Assembly (NCBI GenBank): GCA_910576925.1
Contig: CAJTKB010000026.1
Coordinates: 1-21,269, forward strand
DNA length: 21,269 nucleotides
Origin: an uncultured Bacilli bacterium
GTDB taxonomy: Bacteria; Bacillota_I; Bacilli_A; RF39; UBA660
Reading direction: 5' to 3'
Shown here: positions 5,475 to 14,462 of the stretch, one piece after another
Layout of the letters: every line of letters begins with the position of its first letter
How positions within the stretch are numbered: the stretch's first letter is position 1
Position numbers and translations under genes: made by a program
The notes under the pieces: generated by a model
Told to the model about the DNA's origin: nothing
The model's input: the letters and a program-made list of their open reading frames with translations, nothing else
Database searches by the model: none

Positions 5475-8400
5475 ATGGAATTTAAAAAATTAAAAGATGG
5501 AAAAATTAACGAGATTGAAAAAAGTATAAGTAAAGAATGGGGCGGAGTATATAATATTTTAAACAAATCAATAGAAAATAGAAAAGATAATGAAAAATTT
5601 GTTTTTTATGATGGTCCTGCTACTGCTAATGGATTTCCTGGTCTTCATCATATGATGGCTAAATTTTTGAAAGATTCTTTTTGTAAGTATCAAACTATGA
5701 GAGGTCATAAAGTTCTTAGAAAAGTAGGTTGGGATACTCATGGATTACCAGTAGAATTACAAGTAGAAAAAGAATTAGGATTTTCTGGGAAAAAAGATAT
5801 AGAAAAGTATGGTGTTGAAAAATTTAATAAGGAATGTCGTAATATTGTCTGGAAAAATGAAGAGGCTTTTACAAGACTTACCGAAGAAATGGGACAGTTT
5901 ATTGATTTAAAAAACCCTTATGTTACATATGATAATAATTATATTGAAACTGAGTGGTGGATACTCCAAAAGTTTTTTGAAGAGGGATTATTTTATGAAG
6001 GTAGTAAAACACTTCCTTACTGTCCTAGATGTGGAACAGGTCTTGCTTCTCATGAGGTAGCACAAGGTTATGAAGAAAGTACTGCTAATACTGTAATTGT
6101 ACCATTTAAAAAGAGAGATGAAGATGTTTATTTTTTAGCTTGGACAACTACTCCGTGGACATTATCAAGTAATCTTGCCTTGTGTGTTAATCCAAATGAA
6201 ATTTATGTTAAAGCTGAGTCAATGGATAATAAGTTTATTTTGGCTAAAAAACTTGTGGAAAAAGTTTTAGGGGAAGATGTTAAAATTTTAGAAGAGTATG
6301 CAGGTAAAGACTTAGAATATATGGAGTATGAGCAGCTAATTGATGATTTTAAAGTTGATAAAAAAGCCTTCTTTGTAACGTGTGCTGACTATGTTACTAC
6401 AGATGATGGTACAGGTATTGTTCATATTGCTCCCGCTTTTGGAGAAGATGATAATAAGGTTGGTAAACAATATGATTTACCTTATTTAAATCCAATAGGC
6501 GATGATGGAAAATATCTAAATGGTAGATGGAAAGGTATGTTTGTTTTTGATGCGGATATTGAGGTTATAAAATATTTAAAAGAAGTTGGAAAATTGTTTA
6601 GAAAGCAAAAAATTACTCATCAATATCCTCATTGTTGGAGATGTCACACTCCTCTTATATATTACTCAAAGCCAAGCTTTTATATCGAGACTACTAAACT
6701 TAAAGATAAAATTATTGAAGCAAATAAAAGTGTTAATTGGCATCCATCTTTTGTAGGAGAAAAACGTTTTGGAAACTGGTTGGAAAATATGAAGGATTGG
6801 GCTATTTCTAGAAATCGTTATTGGGGAACTCCACTTCCACTTTGGAGATGTGAGTGTGGTAATGAGGAAATGATAGGTTCGAGAAAGGAACTTGTTGAAA
6901 AGTCTATTGAAAAAATAGATGAGAATATTGACCTTCATCGTCCATATGTAGATGATATTCATATTAAATGCTCTAAATGTGGAAAGAGTATGAAAAGAGT
7001 GGAAGACGTTATTGATTGTTGGTTTGATTCTGGTTCTATGCCTTTTGCTCAATATCATTATCCATTTGAAAATAAAGAGTTATGGGAGGAACAATATCCA
7101 GCTGATTTTATTGCTGAAGGAATAGATCAAACTCGTGGTTGGTTTTATACACTTCTTGTAATAGGAGTATTTGTAACAGGTAAGTCTCCATATAAAAATG
7201 TGCTAGTAAATGACTTATTACTTGATAAATTTGGTAAAAAAATGTCTAAATCTAAGGGTAATATTGTTGAACCATTTTCTACTATTTCAGAGTATGGTGC
7301 TGATACTGTAAGATTTTATCTTCCTTATGTTTCCCCTGTTTGGACTCCACTTCGTTTTGATACAGAAGGAATGAAAGAGATCTATTCTAAATATATATCA
7401 ACATTTAAAAATGCTTATTCTTTCTTTCAGATGTATGCTAATGCTGATTCAATTGATCCTAGAGAGTACAATATTTCTGTTAGTGAAAGAGAACTTATTG
7501 ATAAATGGTTACTTTCAAAATTAAATAGACTTGTTAAAACTGTAACTGAGGGATATGAGGAATATGATTTAAATAAGGTTGTACATACAATTATTCCATT
7601 TTTGAATGATGATTTATCAAATTGGTATATTAGAAGTAATAGAAGACGTTTTTGGGATAGTGAATTAACTCTTTCTAAAAAGTCTGTTTATTTAACAACT
7701 TATGAAGTACTTGTAACTTTATCCAAGTTAGTTGCACCAATAACTCCATTTATTGCTGAGGAGATTTATACTAATTTAACTGGAGAAGATTCAGTTCATT
7801 TAGCAGATTTTCCTAATGCCTTTGAAGAACTTATTAACGAAAATATTGAAGAAAAGATGGATTTAGTTAGAGATATTTGTAGCTTAGGAAGAGATGCTCG
7901 TGAGAAAACTAATATTAAAGTACGTCAACCAATACAAGAAATTGTACTTGATAGTTTTATTAAAGATAAGATAGGTAACTTAGATGCTATTGTTAAAGAA
8001 GAACTAAATGTTAAAGATATTATTTATAAAGATGATATGACTGATTATTTAACTTATTCGCTTAAACCAAATTTCAAAGTACTTGGAAAAGAGTTAGGGC
8101 CAAAAATTAAAGATTTACAATGTGCTTTACAAGATTTATCTAGTAAAGAAGCCTTTCTAGTTGCCCATGAACCACTTACAATAAACCTTTGTGGAGAAGA
8201 CTTTACACTTGATAGTGTTAATACTATAACATCAATAGATGTTAAAGAAGGTTATACAGCAAGTGCTAATCAGGAAATATGTGTTGTGTTAAATACTACA
8301 TTATCTGAAGAATTAGTATTAGAAGGACTTGCAAGGGAAGTCGTTAGAACTATTCAAAGTCTTAGAAAAGAAAAGGATTTTGTTATTACAGATCATATAA

Positions 8401-8570
8401 AAGTTTACTATCAAGGAGATAATGATATTGATAAAATGATAGATTTATATAAAGATTATGTGATGGGTGAAGTTTTAGCTGAAGTTATTATGAAAAAAGA
8501 TATTGATAGTGAAGAATATGATATAAATAATCATAAATGTATGATTGAGATAGAGAAGGCTGATATTTAG
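5475..8570 (+). CDS. ileS: Isoleucyl-tRNA synthetase, type 2 (eukaryote-like)
   Basis: 1031 residues. It charges tRNA-Ile in the cytoplasm. Catalytic-domain motifs: DGPATANGFPGLHH (46-59), in which the HIGH signature reads GLHH at 56-59; GWDTHGLPVE; and KMSKS at 589-593. The CP1 editing domain shows TWTTTPWTLSSN and GTGIVHIAPAFGEDD. Metal-binding Cys pairs occur at CPRCGTG, CWRCHTP, CECG and CSKCGK. The anticodon-binding and extended C-terminal domains follow. Overall length and sequence are those of the IleS2 class, which generally tolerates mupirocin; class 1 enzymes are the usual Firmicutes form. GGAGG lies 7 bases upstream of the ATG. It is the second gene behind the T-box, after the antiporter, and ends in a terminator that starts at its own stop codon. 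I am very sure of the enzyme and fairly sure of the class. Confidence 0.97.
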   Translation: MEFKKLKDGKINEIEKSISKEWGGVYNILNKSIENRKDNEKFVFYDGPATANGFPGLHHMMAKFLKDSFCKYQTMRGHKVLRKVGWDTHGLPVELQVEKELGFSGKKDIEKYGVEKFNKECRNIVWKNEEAFTRLTEEMGQFIDLKNPYVTYDNNYIETEWWILQKFFEEGLFYEGSKTLPYCPRCGTGLASHEVAQGYEESTANTVIVPFKKRDEDVYFLAWTTTPWTLSSNLALCVNPNEIYVKAESMDNKFILAKKLVEKVLGEDVKILEEYAGKDLEYMEYEQLIDDFKVDKKAFFVTCADYVTTDDGTGIVHIAPAFGEDDNKVGKQYDLPYLNPIGDDGKYLNGRWKGMFVFDADIEVIKYLKEVGKLFRKQKITHQYPHCWRCHTPLIYYSKPSFYIETTKLKDKIIEANKSVNWHPSFVGEKRFGNWLENMKDWAISRNRYWGTPLPLWRCECGNEEMIGSRKELVEKSIEKIDENIDLHRPYVDDIHIKCSKCGKSMKRVEDVIDCWFDSGSMPFAQYHYPFENKELWEEQYPADFIAEGIDQTRGWFYTLLVIGVFVTGKSPYKNVLVNDLLLDKFGKKMSKSKGNIVEPFSTISEYGADTVRFYLPYVSPVWTPLRFDTEGMKEIYSKYISTFKNAYSFFQMYANADSIDPREYNISVSERELIDKWLLSKLNRLVKTVTEGYEEYDLNKVVHTIIPFLNDDLSNWYIRSNRRRFWDSELTLSKKSVYLTTYEVLVTLSKLVAPITPFIAEEIYTNLTGEDSVHLADFPNAFEELINENIEEKMDLVRDICSLGRDAREKTNIKVRQPIQEIVLDSFIKDKIGNLDAIVKEELNVKDIIYKDDMTDYLTYSLKPNFKVLGKELGPKIKDLQCALQDLSSKEAFLVAHEPLTINLCGEDFTLDSVNTITSIDVKEGYTASANQEICVVLNTTLSEELVLEGLAREVVRTIQSLRKEKDFVITDHIKVYYQGDNDIDKMIDLYKDYVMGEVLAEVIMKKDIDSEEYDINNHKCMIEIEKADI

Positions 8571-8608
8571 ATTATTGACATAGGTTTGTCATAATCTTTT
8601 TATTTTTT
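8570..8608 (+). terminator. Terminator of the antiporter-ileS unit
   Basis: GATTATTGACA (8570-8580) pairs with TGTCATAATC (8587-8596), with one bulged T, followed by CTTTTTATTTTTT. It begins at the last base of the ileS stop codon. Confidence 0.8.
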
Positions 8609-8657
8609 ATGAATAATTAATATATATGTGATATCCTATTTATAGGAGCGTGAGATT

Positions 8658-9515
8658 ATGGAAAATAAAAGAAAGCTTAGTACTGGTTTTGTAATATTAA
8701 TAGTTATTTTAATTTTAGCACTTATTGGTATTACTTCATATGTTGTATATGACAGTATATCTTCAAAAGATGATACTTTAGAAGATAGCATGAGTGATGG
8801 AAAAAAAGAAAATACAGAAAAAGAAGTTTTTGATAATACTATAAGAGATGAGTTATCAAAAAAGGTAAAAATATTAGAGAAAATTGCTAATTTAGATACA
8901 GAACAATACAGAAGTGGCTATCTTTATAAAAATAGTATTAATAATAGTGAATTAGATGGGGAGTTAAAACTTTATAATATACTTGAAAATTTATATTTAG
9001 AAAAGGATGGTAAATCGCCAATTACTACTGATTATGATGTATCTATATTTGGTGGTGAGCCTGTAGTTCAAATAGATGTTACAGAGGTTGAGGATAGTTA
9101 TTATAATTTATATGGTAATAAAACTATTACTCATAAAGATAGCAAAAATAATTGTCCAGCTTTTATATATGATTCTAGAAATCAAAAATATTATGGAGCA
9201 TCAGCTTGCGGTGGTACTTCTGGAGTTTGGTTAGAGACTTATATTACCAATTATACAGAGGATAATAATAATTATTATGTTTATGTTAGTTTAGGCGCAT
9301 ATCAAGTTCCTGAAAATGCTACTGATAAAATAGAACTATATACTGATTATGAGAGAAAGAATAAATATAGAGAGGTTTTAGATGAAGAAGTTTACAGTTC
9401 TAATGGAATAATAAATTCAAGTAATTATAGTGATTTTAGTCAATACAAATATATATTTACTAAAAGTAGTAGTGGAAGTTATTATTTTGAGAGAATAGAA
9501 AGACTAACTAAATAA
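8658..9515 (+). CDS. Unrecognised membrane-anchored extracytoplasmic protein
   Basis: 285 residues; family not recognised. MENKRKLS is followed by a strong hydrophobic segment (10-31) with no Cys suited to lipidation and no obvious signal peptidase site, so it is probably an N-in anchor. A charged linker (32-60) follows, then a globular domain rich in Tyr, Asn, Ser and Thr (about 65-285). It contains two Cys, in NCPAFIYDS and SACGGTSG, that could form a disulfide. The middle (SIFGGEPVVQIDV, CGGTSGVWLETYI) looks beta-rich. TAGGAG lies 9 bases before the ATG. It is the first of three genes with short gaps (33 and 26 bases) and no terminator between them, bounded by clear terminators on both sides. 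No good promoter was seen in the 49 bases upstream. Confidence 0.8.
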   Translation: MENKRKLSTGFVILIVILILALIGITSYVVYDSISSKDDTLEDSMSDGKKENTEKEVFDNTIRDELSKKVKILEKIANLDTEQYRSGYLYKNSINNSELDGELKLYNILENLYLEKDGKSPITTDYDVSIFGGEPVVQIDVTEVEDSYYNLYGNKTITHKDSKNNCPAFIYDSRNQKYYGASACGGTSGVWLETYITNYTEDNNNYYVYVSLGAYQVPENATDKIELYTDYERKNKYREVLDEEVYSSNGIINSSNYSDFSQYKYIFTKSSSGSYYFERIERLTK

Positions 9516-9548
9516 AATATATCTATAAAATGTGGGGAATGAATATTT

Positions 9549-9836
9549 ATGATAAAGTTGTTAATATATAAGATAGATGGATATTATTATTACTTTAAAG
9601 ATAAAAGTGGCAATGATTATATGTTTAATATTGAGTTTTATGATTTATTAGAAAAACCCAAAATAGGAGATTATTTATATGTAAAACAAGGATTATTAAA
9701 TGAGAATAATTCTTTACTATGCTTTGGACCAATAGATGGAAAATATGGTAAAAGTATTGAATCTTTGGAAGATGATGATATAGTAATATTATGTATAGAT
9801 AATGATAATTTATATTTAAAAAGATACTATGGATAG
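9549..9836 (+). CDS. Small protein of unknown function (95 residues)
   Basis: Not recognised. Rich in Tyr, Asp, Leu and Ile, with no membrane segment and no signal peptide. The alternating hydrophobic pattern (YKIDGYYYYFKDKSGNDYMF, KIGDYLYVKQGLL, DDIVILCIDNDNLYLKRYYG) suggests a small all-beta fold, possibly an OB- or SH3-like barrel; that is a guess from pattern only. The ATG at 9549 follows TGGGGAAT about 10 bases upstream, a modest ribosome site. It lies between an exported protein gene and the LRR protein gene, all in one direction with short gaps, so co-transcription is likely. It is real coding sequence by frame length, codon use and position. Confidence 0.7.
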   Translation: MIKLLIYKIDGYYYYFKDKSGNDYMFNIEFYDLLEKPKIGDYLYVKQGLLNENNSLLCFGPIDGKYGKSIESLEDDDIVILCIDNDNLYLKRYYG

Positions 9837-9862
9837 AATTTATTGCATTTAGGAGATTGTCT

Positions 9863-11422
9863 ATGAAAAAAGACTTGAAATTAATTAAGAAAAAGTATGG
9901 CGAAAATATGAGTAGGTTATGTAGAAAATTATTTCCAACATTATTAGAGACAGACGGATTATTATTAGGAATTTTACTTAATAACTTTGATACTACTAGA
10001 TTATTATATGACGATATAAAAGATAATAATTTAGAGGAAGAGTTTAGAAAATATATATATAGTTTAGTTGAAGAGCCAGGGAAAGTGAAATTAAGTAGTA
10101 AAAAAACACCTAGAGAATTATTAGATGAAGCTGGTTATATTTTATATGAATGTAAAAGTGAGGAACAAATTCAAAGTTTTAAAAAATATTATGCACTAGG
10201 AGAAGAACTATGTACTTTTAAGGGAGGTAGATTAGAGAAATGTACAGTTTTCTTTGCTGTAAAAAAAGATGTTGATAATATTAGAAGAGAGGAATTCTTA
10301 TATCCACAAAGAGATGATTTATATGGGACGTCAGTAATCAGTATTCAGTTTACTAAAGATGATGCTAAGATTATGGAGATAAAAAATAGATATAACCATA
10401 AGGCAAATAATCCAGATGCTACATTTTCAAATAATTTGGATAACATAATACCAGGTTTAACTGAGAGTTTTGAAAGGGAATATGACCTTGCCTCTAAATA
10501 TAAAAATGGTAATTTAAAAATTCCTGGATATATATTAGCAAGTGATGGTAAGTATTATAAGTATAATTATAAGATTAATAATATCTATTACTGTCCAAAT
10601 AATAAAATAATTGATAGATCTAAGGTTTTAGATTTTAATAAAAGTTTATGTATAGTTTTAGATTATTTTATTTTAGACTTTAAGAATAAGAGAATAGTTT
10701 TATATGATGGCAGTATTTCAGATTCATTTGTAAAAAGTATAACAGATATTAAAAATATTAATTTAAGAATTGAAGGAGAAAACAAAGTAATAGATATTGT
10801 TCCTAATAAAGGAGAAATAATTACTATCACTTTGGATAAAGCTGATAGAATAATAGGAGTGAGAGATCATAATTTAAGAGTTATGGCAGATAATTATTTG
10901 TCACATAATGAAAAACTAGAAGTACTTGATACTCCTAACGTAGAAATTATAGGAAATAGCTGTTTTAAAAGTAATAAGACTTTAAAAGAAATATCTCTAA
11001 AAAAAGCAAGAATAGTAGGTAATAACTTTTTTTATAATGATAAAGCGGCTATAGGTGTTAATTTACCACTTGTTGAAAAAATAGGTAATGGATTTTTCTG
11101 TTTTGCTGAGAAATTGGAAAAAGTTAATTTAGACAGTATTACTGAAATAGGAGATAATTTTTTAGCAGGTAATAAAAATTTAAAGGAACTAGTAGCTTTA
11201 AAACTTAAAAAGATAGGAAGTAGATTTTTATATATTAATAAAGGGATTGAAAGAATTATAGCACCTAGTTTGAATGATAAGGATAATTTGTTTTTACAAT
11301 CACATCAATCTAATTCAGATAAGATTTTCTTTGATCCTTTAAGCAATAATATGAATATTTTGTTTTCTAATAGTGACTTAGATGAGAGAAATCTTAATAA
11401 TACTAATAGAAGAACAATGTAG
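9863..11422 (+). CDS. Leucine-rich-repeat (BspA-type) protein with large unknown N-terminal domain
   Basis: 519 residues. The start at 9863 (MKKDLK) is preferred over TTG 9857 because AGGAG (9851-9855) lies 7 bases upstream. Residues 1-345 are a soluble domain that I cannot name. Its striking segments are NMSRLCRKLFPTLLETDGLL, ELCTFKGGRLEKCTVFFAVK, YGTSVISIQF and NPDATFSNNLDNIIPGL. From about residue 352 to 470 there are about five repeats of about 22-23 residues of the BspA/LRR_5 type (IGxxxFxxNxxLxxIxLxxxxxI). The tail is Asn/Ser-rich. No signal peptide, membrane segment or wall anchor is present, so a cytoplasmic location is expected, unlike most BspA proteins. From memory, similar proteins recur in uncultured gut Firmicutes genomes; I could not check this. 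Last gene of its unit, followed by a terminator. Confidence 0.82.
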   Translation: MKKDLKLIKKKYGENMSRLCRKLFPTLLETDGLLLGILLNNFDTTRLLYDDIKDNNLEEEFRKYIYSLVEEPGKVKLSSKKTPRELLDEAGYILYECKSEEQIQSFKKYYALGEELCTFKGGRLEKCTVFFAVKKDVDNIRREEFLYPQRDDLYGTSVISIQFTKDDAKIMEIKNRYNHKANNPDATFSNNLDNIIPGLTESFEREYDLASKYKNGNLKIPGYILASDGKYYKYNYKINNIYYCPNNKIIDRSKVLDFNKSLCIVLDYFILDFKNKRIVLYDGSISDSFVKSITDIKNINLRIEGENKVIDIVPNKGEIITITLDKADRIIGVRDHNLRVMADNYLSHNEKLEVLDTPNVEIIGNSCFKSNKTLKEISLKKARIVGNNFFYNDKAAIGVNLPLVEKIGNGFFCFAEKLEKVNLDSITEIGDNFLAGNKNLKELVALKLKKIGSRFLYINKGIERIIAPSLNDKDNLFLQSHQSNSDKIFFDPLSNNMNILFSNSDLDERNLNNTNRRTM

Positions 11423-11425
11423 AAT

Positions 11426-11455
11426 AGTAAGGTTTAATTCCTTACTTTTTATTTT
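11426..11455 (+). terminator. Terminator of the three-gene unknown unit
   Basis: AGTAAGG (11426-11432) pairs with CCTTACT (11440-11446), loop TTTAATT, then TTTTTATTTT. The T tract runs into the -35 of the dnaE promoter. Confidence 0.8.
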
Positions 11456-11481
11456 ACAATAATTATAAAAAAATATATAAT
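11453..11481 (+). promoter_or_regulatory. Promoter of dnaE-lspA-rluD
   Basis: TTTACA (11453-11458; 5 of 6), a 17-base spacer, and TATAAT (11476-11481; 6 of 6), 35 bases before dnaE. It partly overlaps the T tract of the preceding terminator. Confidence 0.65.
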
Positions 11482-11516
11482 ATTCTTAATTAATAGTGTT
11501 GAAAGGAGAGATTTAT

Positions 11517-14462
11517 ATGATGAATGTTAAAAGTTATTATACTCTTCTTTCTAGTATGCTAAGTCCAGATGATATTATAAATTATGCTTTGGAAAATAAA
11601 AAGTCATATTCTTTTCTGAGTGATACTAATATGTATGGAGTTATGTATTTTTATAAAAAGTGTATTGATTTAAAGATAAAACCAATAATTGGCCTTAATA
11701 TTTTATTAGATGATTATAATATATATTTATATGCTAAGAATTATGATGGATATAAATCACTTATTAAACTTTCTACAATACAAAATGAGAAGATTGTAAC
11801 TATTAAAGATATAGAAAAATATAATAATGAATTAATATGTGTTGTTCCATTTAATTGTAAGGAATATTTTAATGATTTATCTCTTATATATTCAGCTATA
11901 TATTTAGGTTATACAAATAAAGATGAAGAGGAAATATCTAATAGTATTACATCATCAGTTGTTTTTTTTAGAGAATGCTTATATTTACAAGATAAAGATG
12001 CCGAATATTTATCTTATTTATATAGAATTAGAGATGGTAAGACTATTTCTGATAATATTTCTTATGATACTTTAGGTCACGAACTTAAAATAAAAAACAT
12101 TTTAGATTATACAAGTTCTAGTGGATTTAATACTATAGAAGAAATAGCAAATATGTGTAATTTAGAGTTTCCGAAATCTAAGTTGTTACTTCCTATTTAT
12201 AAAGAAGAAGTAGATGCTTCATTATATTTATTTGAACTTGCTAAATTAGGGCTAAATAAGAGACTCAATGGTATTGTAAGCGATGAATATAAAAAAAGAC
12301 TTAGTTATGAACTTAAAATTATAGATGAAATGGGATTTAGTAATTATTTCTTAGTGGTTTATGATTTTATTAGATATGCTAAAAAAAATAATATTTTAGT
12401 TGGTCCAGGAAGAGGTTCAGCCGCTGGTAGTTTAGTTGCATATACTTTGGGTATTACAGAGATTGATCCACTTAAATATGATTTGTTGTTTGAAAGATTC
12501 CTAAATCCTGAAAGAAAAACTATGCCTGATATTGATACAGATTTTCCTGATGATAGACGTGAAGAGGTAATACAATATGTAATAGATAAATATGGTAAAA
12601 AGAATGTAGCTGGTATTGTTACTTTTGGGACTTTAAGTAGTAAACAAGTTTTACGTGATGTAGCACGTATTTTAAATATACCAGTTTATAAAACAGATAC
12701 ATTAACAAAGTTAATTCCTGCTATGACAAAAGATAAACTAATGGATATTTATGAGAAAAATTTAAATTTTAAGGCTAAAATTGATAGTGATACTTCTTTT
12801 ACTAAGTTATTTAAAATTGCGCTTAAGTTTGAAGGTTTTCCAAGACATACTTCTTCTCATGCTGCTGGAATTGTTATGTGTTCAAAAGAGCTTGATGAAG
12901 TTATTCCTCTAACTGTTAGTGATTCAATGTATCTTACTTCTTATTCTATGGAATATTTAGAGGACTTAGGTTTACTAAAAATGGATTTTTTAGGTCTTCG
13001 TAATTTGAGTATATTAGCTCATATTTTAGATGATATTGAAAAAATATATGGTAAAAAAATAAACTTCAATGAAATTGATTTGAATGATAGGAAAGTATTA
13101 AAAATATTTGAATCTGCTGATACTACTGGAATATTTCAATTTGAGTCTAGTGGTATGCGCTCTTTTTTAAAAAGATTAAAGCCAAGTTGTTTTGAAGATA
13201 TTTTTGCTGCAATTGCTTTATATAGACCAAGTGCAGCCCAAAATATTGAACCATATATTAGAAGAAAGTATGGTCAAGAAAAAGTAACATATATTGATTC
13301 TTCATTAGAGGATATTTTAAAAAATACATATGGTATAATGGTTTATCAGGAACAAGTTATGCAGGTTGCTAATGTTTATGCAGGTTATACTTTGGGGGAA
13401 GCTGATATACTGAGGCGAGCTATGAGTAAAAAAAAGATGAGTTTACTTGCAAGTGAAGAAGAAAAATTTATTAATAAAAGTAGAAATAACGGGCATAATG
13501 ATGAGTTGAGTAAAAAAATATTTGATTTAATTTTGAAATTTGCATTGTATGGATTTAATAGATCACATTCAGTAGCTTACTCATTAATTGCTTATAAGTT
13601 AGCTTATTTTAAGGTTTATTATAAGGAAGTATTTTATAGTAATTTATTAAGTAATGTTATTGGATATACTACTAAAATGAGTGAGTATATTATGGAAGTA
13701 AAATCTAGAAATATAAAAGTAGAAAAACCAGATATTAATATTAGTACTAAAAGATATATTGTAGTTGATGGTATTATATATGCTCCCTTTTCAATTATTA
13801 GTTTTGTGGGGGGAGTTTCTACAGATCAGATAATAGATGCAAGAGAAGAGGGGGAGTTTATCGATATATATGATGCTTTTAGTAGGCTTGTACTTAAGGG
13901 GGTTAGTAAAAGAGTATTTGAATCTTTAATTTATGCACAAGTATTTAGAAGATTTAATTTTAAAATACGTACGTTAATAGAAAATTTAGATGAATTATAT
14001 AATTATGCAATTTTAACAAAAGAACTAGACTCATCATTTGTAATGAAACCTGTTTTAAAAGATGATCCTGAGTTTAGCAAAGATTATTTGCTAGAAAAGG
14101 AAAAAGAATTGTTTGGAATTTATTTAACTCAACATCCTGTTTCTAGCTATTTGAATGAAAGCTCTGATACTATAAGACTTAAAGATCTTCAAAAATATCA
14201 GAATAAGAGGATAAAAGTTTTAATTTTGGTTGAGAAGATAAAGGTGATTAAAACAAAAAAAGGTGAAAATATGGCTTTTATTACTGGAAGTGATGAAACT
14301 ACTAATTGTGAGTTTACTTTATTTCCACAAATATATAAGATGTTTCCTATGATTGAGAGAGGTATGATTATGAAAATAGATGGTAAAGTTGAAAAAAGAC
14401 TTGCAGATTTGCAAATAATTATTAATAATTTAGTTATACTTAATGGTGATAAATATGAATAA
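11517..14462 (+). CDS. dnaE: DNA polymerase III alpha subunit, DnaE type
   Basis: 981 residues, somewhat short for DnaE (often 1050-1150). It is a replicative C-family DNA polymerase. The palm motif PDIDTDF (337-343) supplies catalytic Asp338 and Asp340, and KMDFLGL supplies the third, Asp490. GPGRGSAAGSLVAYTLGI, FERFLNPER, FPRHTSSHAAGIV, TGIFQFES, YRPSAAQNIEPYI, YQEQVMQVA and RRAMSKKKM are all family hallmarks. An OB-fold region lies near the C-terminus. The N-terminal PHP domain keeps the fold signature (VKSYYTLLSSMLSPDDII, SDTNMYGVMYFYKKC) but has lost the metal-binding His residues. No exonuclease insertion is present, so it is not PolC. The start at 11517 (or adjacent 11520) has AAAGGAG 8 bases upstream; the in-frame TTG 11496 is rejected. 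It overlaps lspA by 8 bases, implying translational coupling. Confidence 0.96.
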   Translation: MMNVKSYYTLLSSMLSPDDIINYALENKKSYSFLSDTNMYGVMYFYKKCIDLKIKPIIGLNILLDDYNIYLYAKNYDGYKSLIKLSTIQNEKIVTIKDIEKYNNELICVVPFNCKEYFNDLSLIYSAIYLGYTNKDEEEISNSITSSVVFFRECLYLQDKDAEYLSYLYRIRDGKTISDNISYDTLGHELKIKNILDYTSSSGFNTIEEIANMCNLEFPKSKLLLPIYKEEVDASLYLFELAKLGLNKRLNGIVSDEYKKRLSYELKIIDEMGFSNYFLVVYDFIRYAKKNNILVGPGRGSAAGSLVAYTLGITEIDPLKYDLLFERFLNPERKTMPDIDTDFPDDRREEVIQYVIDKYGKKNVAGIVTFGTLSSKQVLRDVARILNIPVYKTDTLTKLIPAMTKDKLMDIYEKNLNFKAKIDSDTSFTKLFKIALKFEGFPRHTSSHAAGIVMCSKELDEVIPLTVSDSMYLTSYSMEYLEDLGLLKMDFLGLRNLSILAHILDDIEKIYGKKINFNEIDLNDRKVLKIFESADTTGIFQFESSGMRSFLKRLKPSCFEDIFAAIALYRPSAAQNIEPYIRRKYGQEKVTYIDSSLEDILKNTYGIMVYQEQVMQVANVYAGYTLGEADILRRAMSKKKMSLLASEEEKFINKSRNNGHNDELSKKIFDLILKFALYGFNRSHSVAYSLIAYKLAYFKVYYKEVFYSNLLSNVIGYTTKMSEYIMEVKSRNIKVEKPDINISTKRYIVVDGIIYAPFSIISFVGGVSTDQIIDAREEGEFIDIYDAFSRLVLKGVSKRVFESLIYAQVFRRFNFKIRTLIENLDELYNYAILTKELDSSFVMKPVLKDDPEFSKDYLLEKEKELFGIYLTQHPVSSYLNESSDTIRLKDLQKYQNKRIKVLILVEKIKVIKTKKGENMAFITGSDETTNCEFTLFPQIYKMFPMIERGMIMKIDGKVEKRLADLQIIINNLVILNGDKYE

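Noticed and set aside
6666..7058. 130-codon open frame on the minus strand inside ileS
   Set aside because: It lies wholly within the conserved coding region of ileS, has no ribosome site, and its composition mirrors the sense gene.
8575..8603. TTGACA at 8575-8580 as a -35 for the 8658 gene
   Set aside because: No acceptable -10 lies 16-18 bases downstream, and the sequence is part of the ileS terminator stem.
13414..13440. Possible reassignment of AGG or CGA codons, reported for some uncultured Bacilli
   Set aside because: The invariant Arg-Arg of the DnaE motif RRAMSK is encoded AGG-CGA, so both still mean Arg here.
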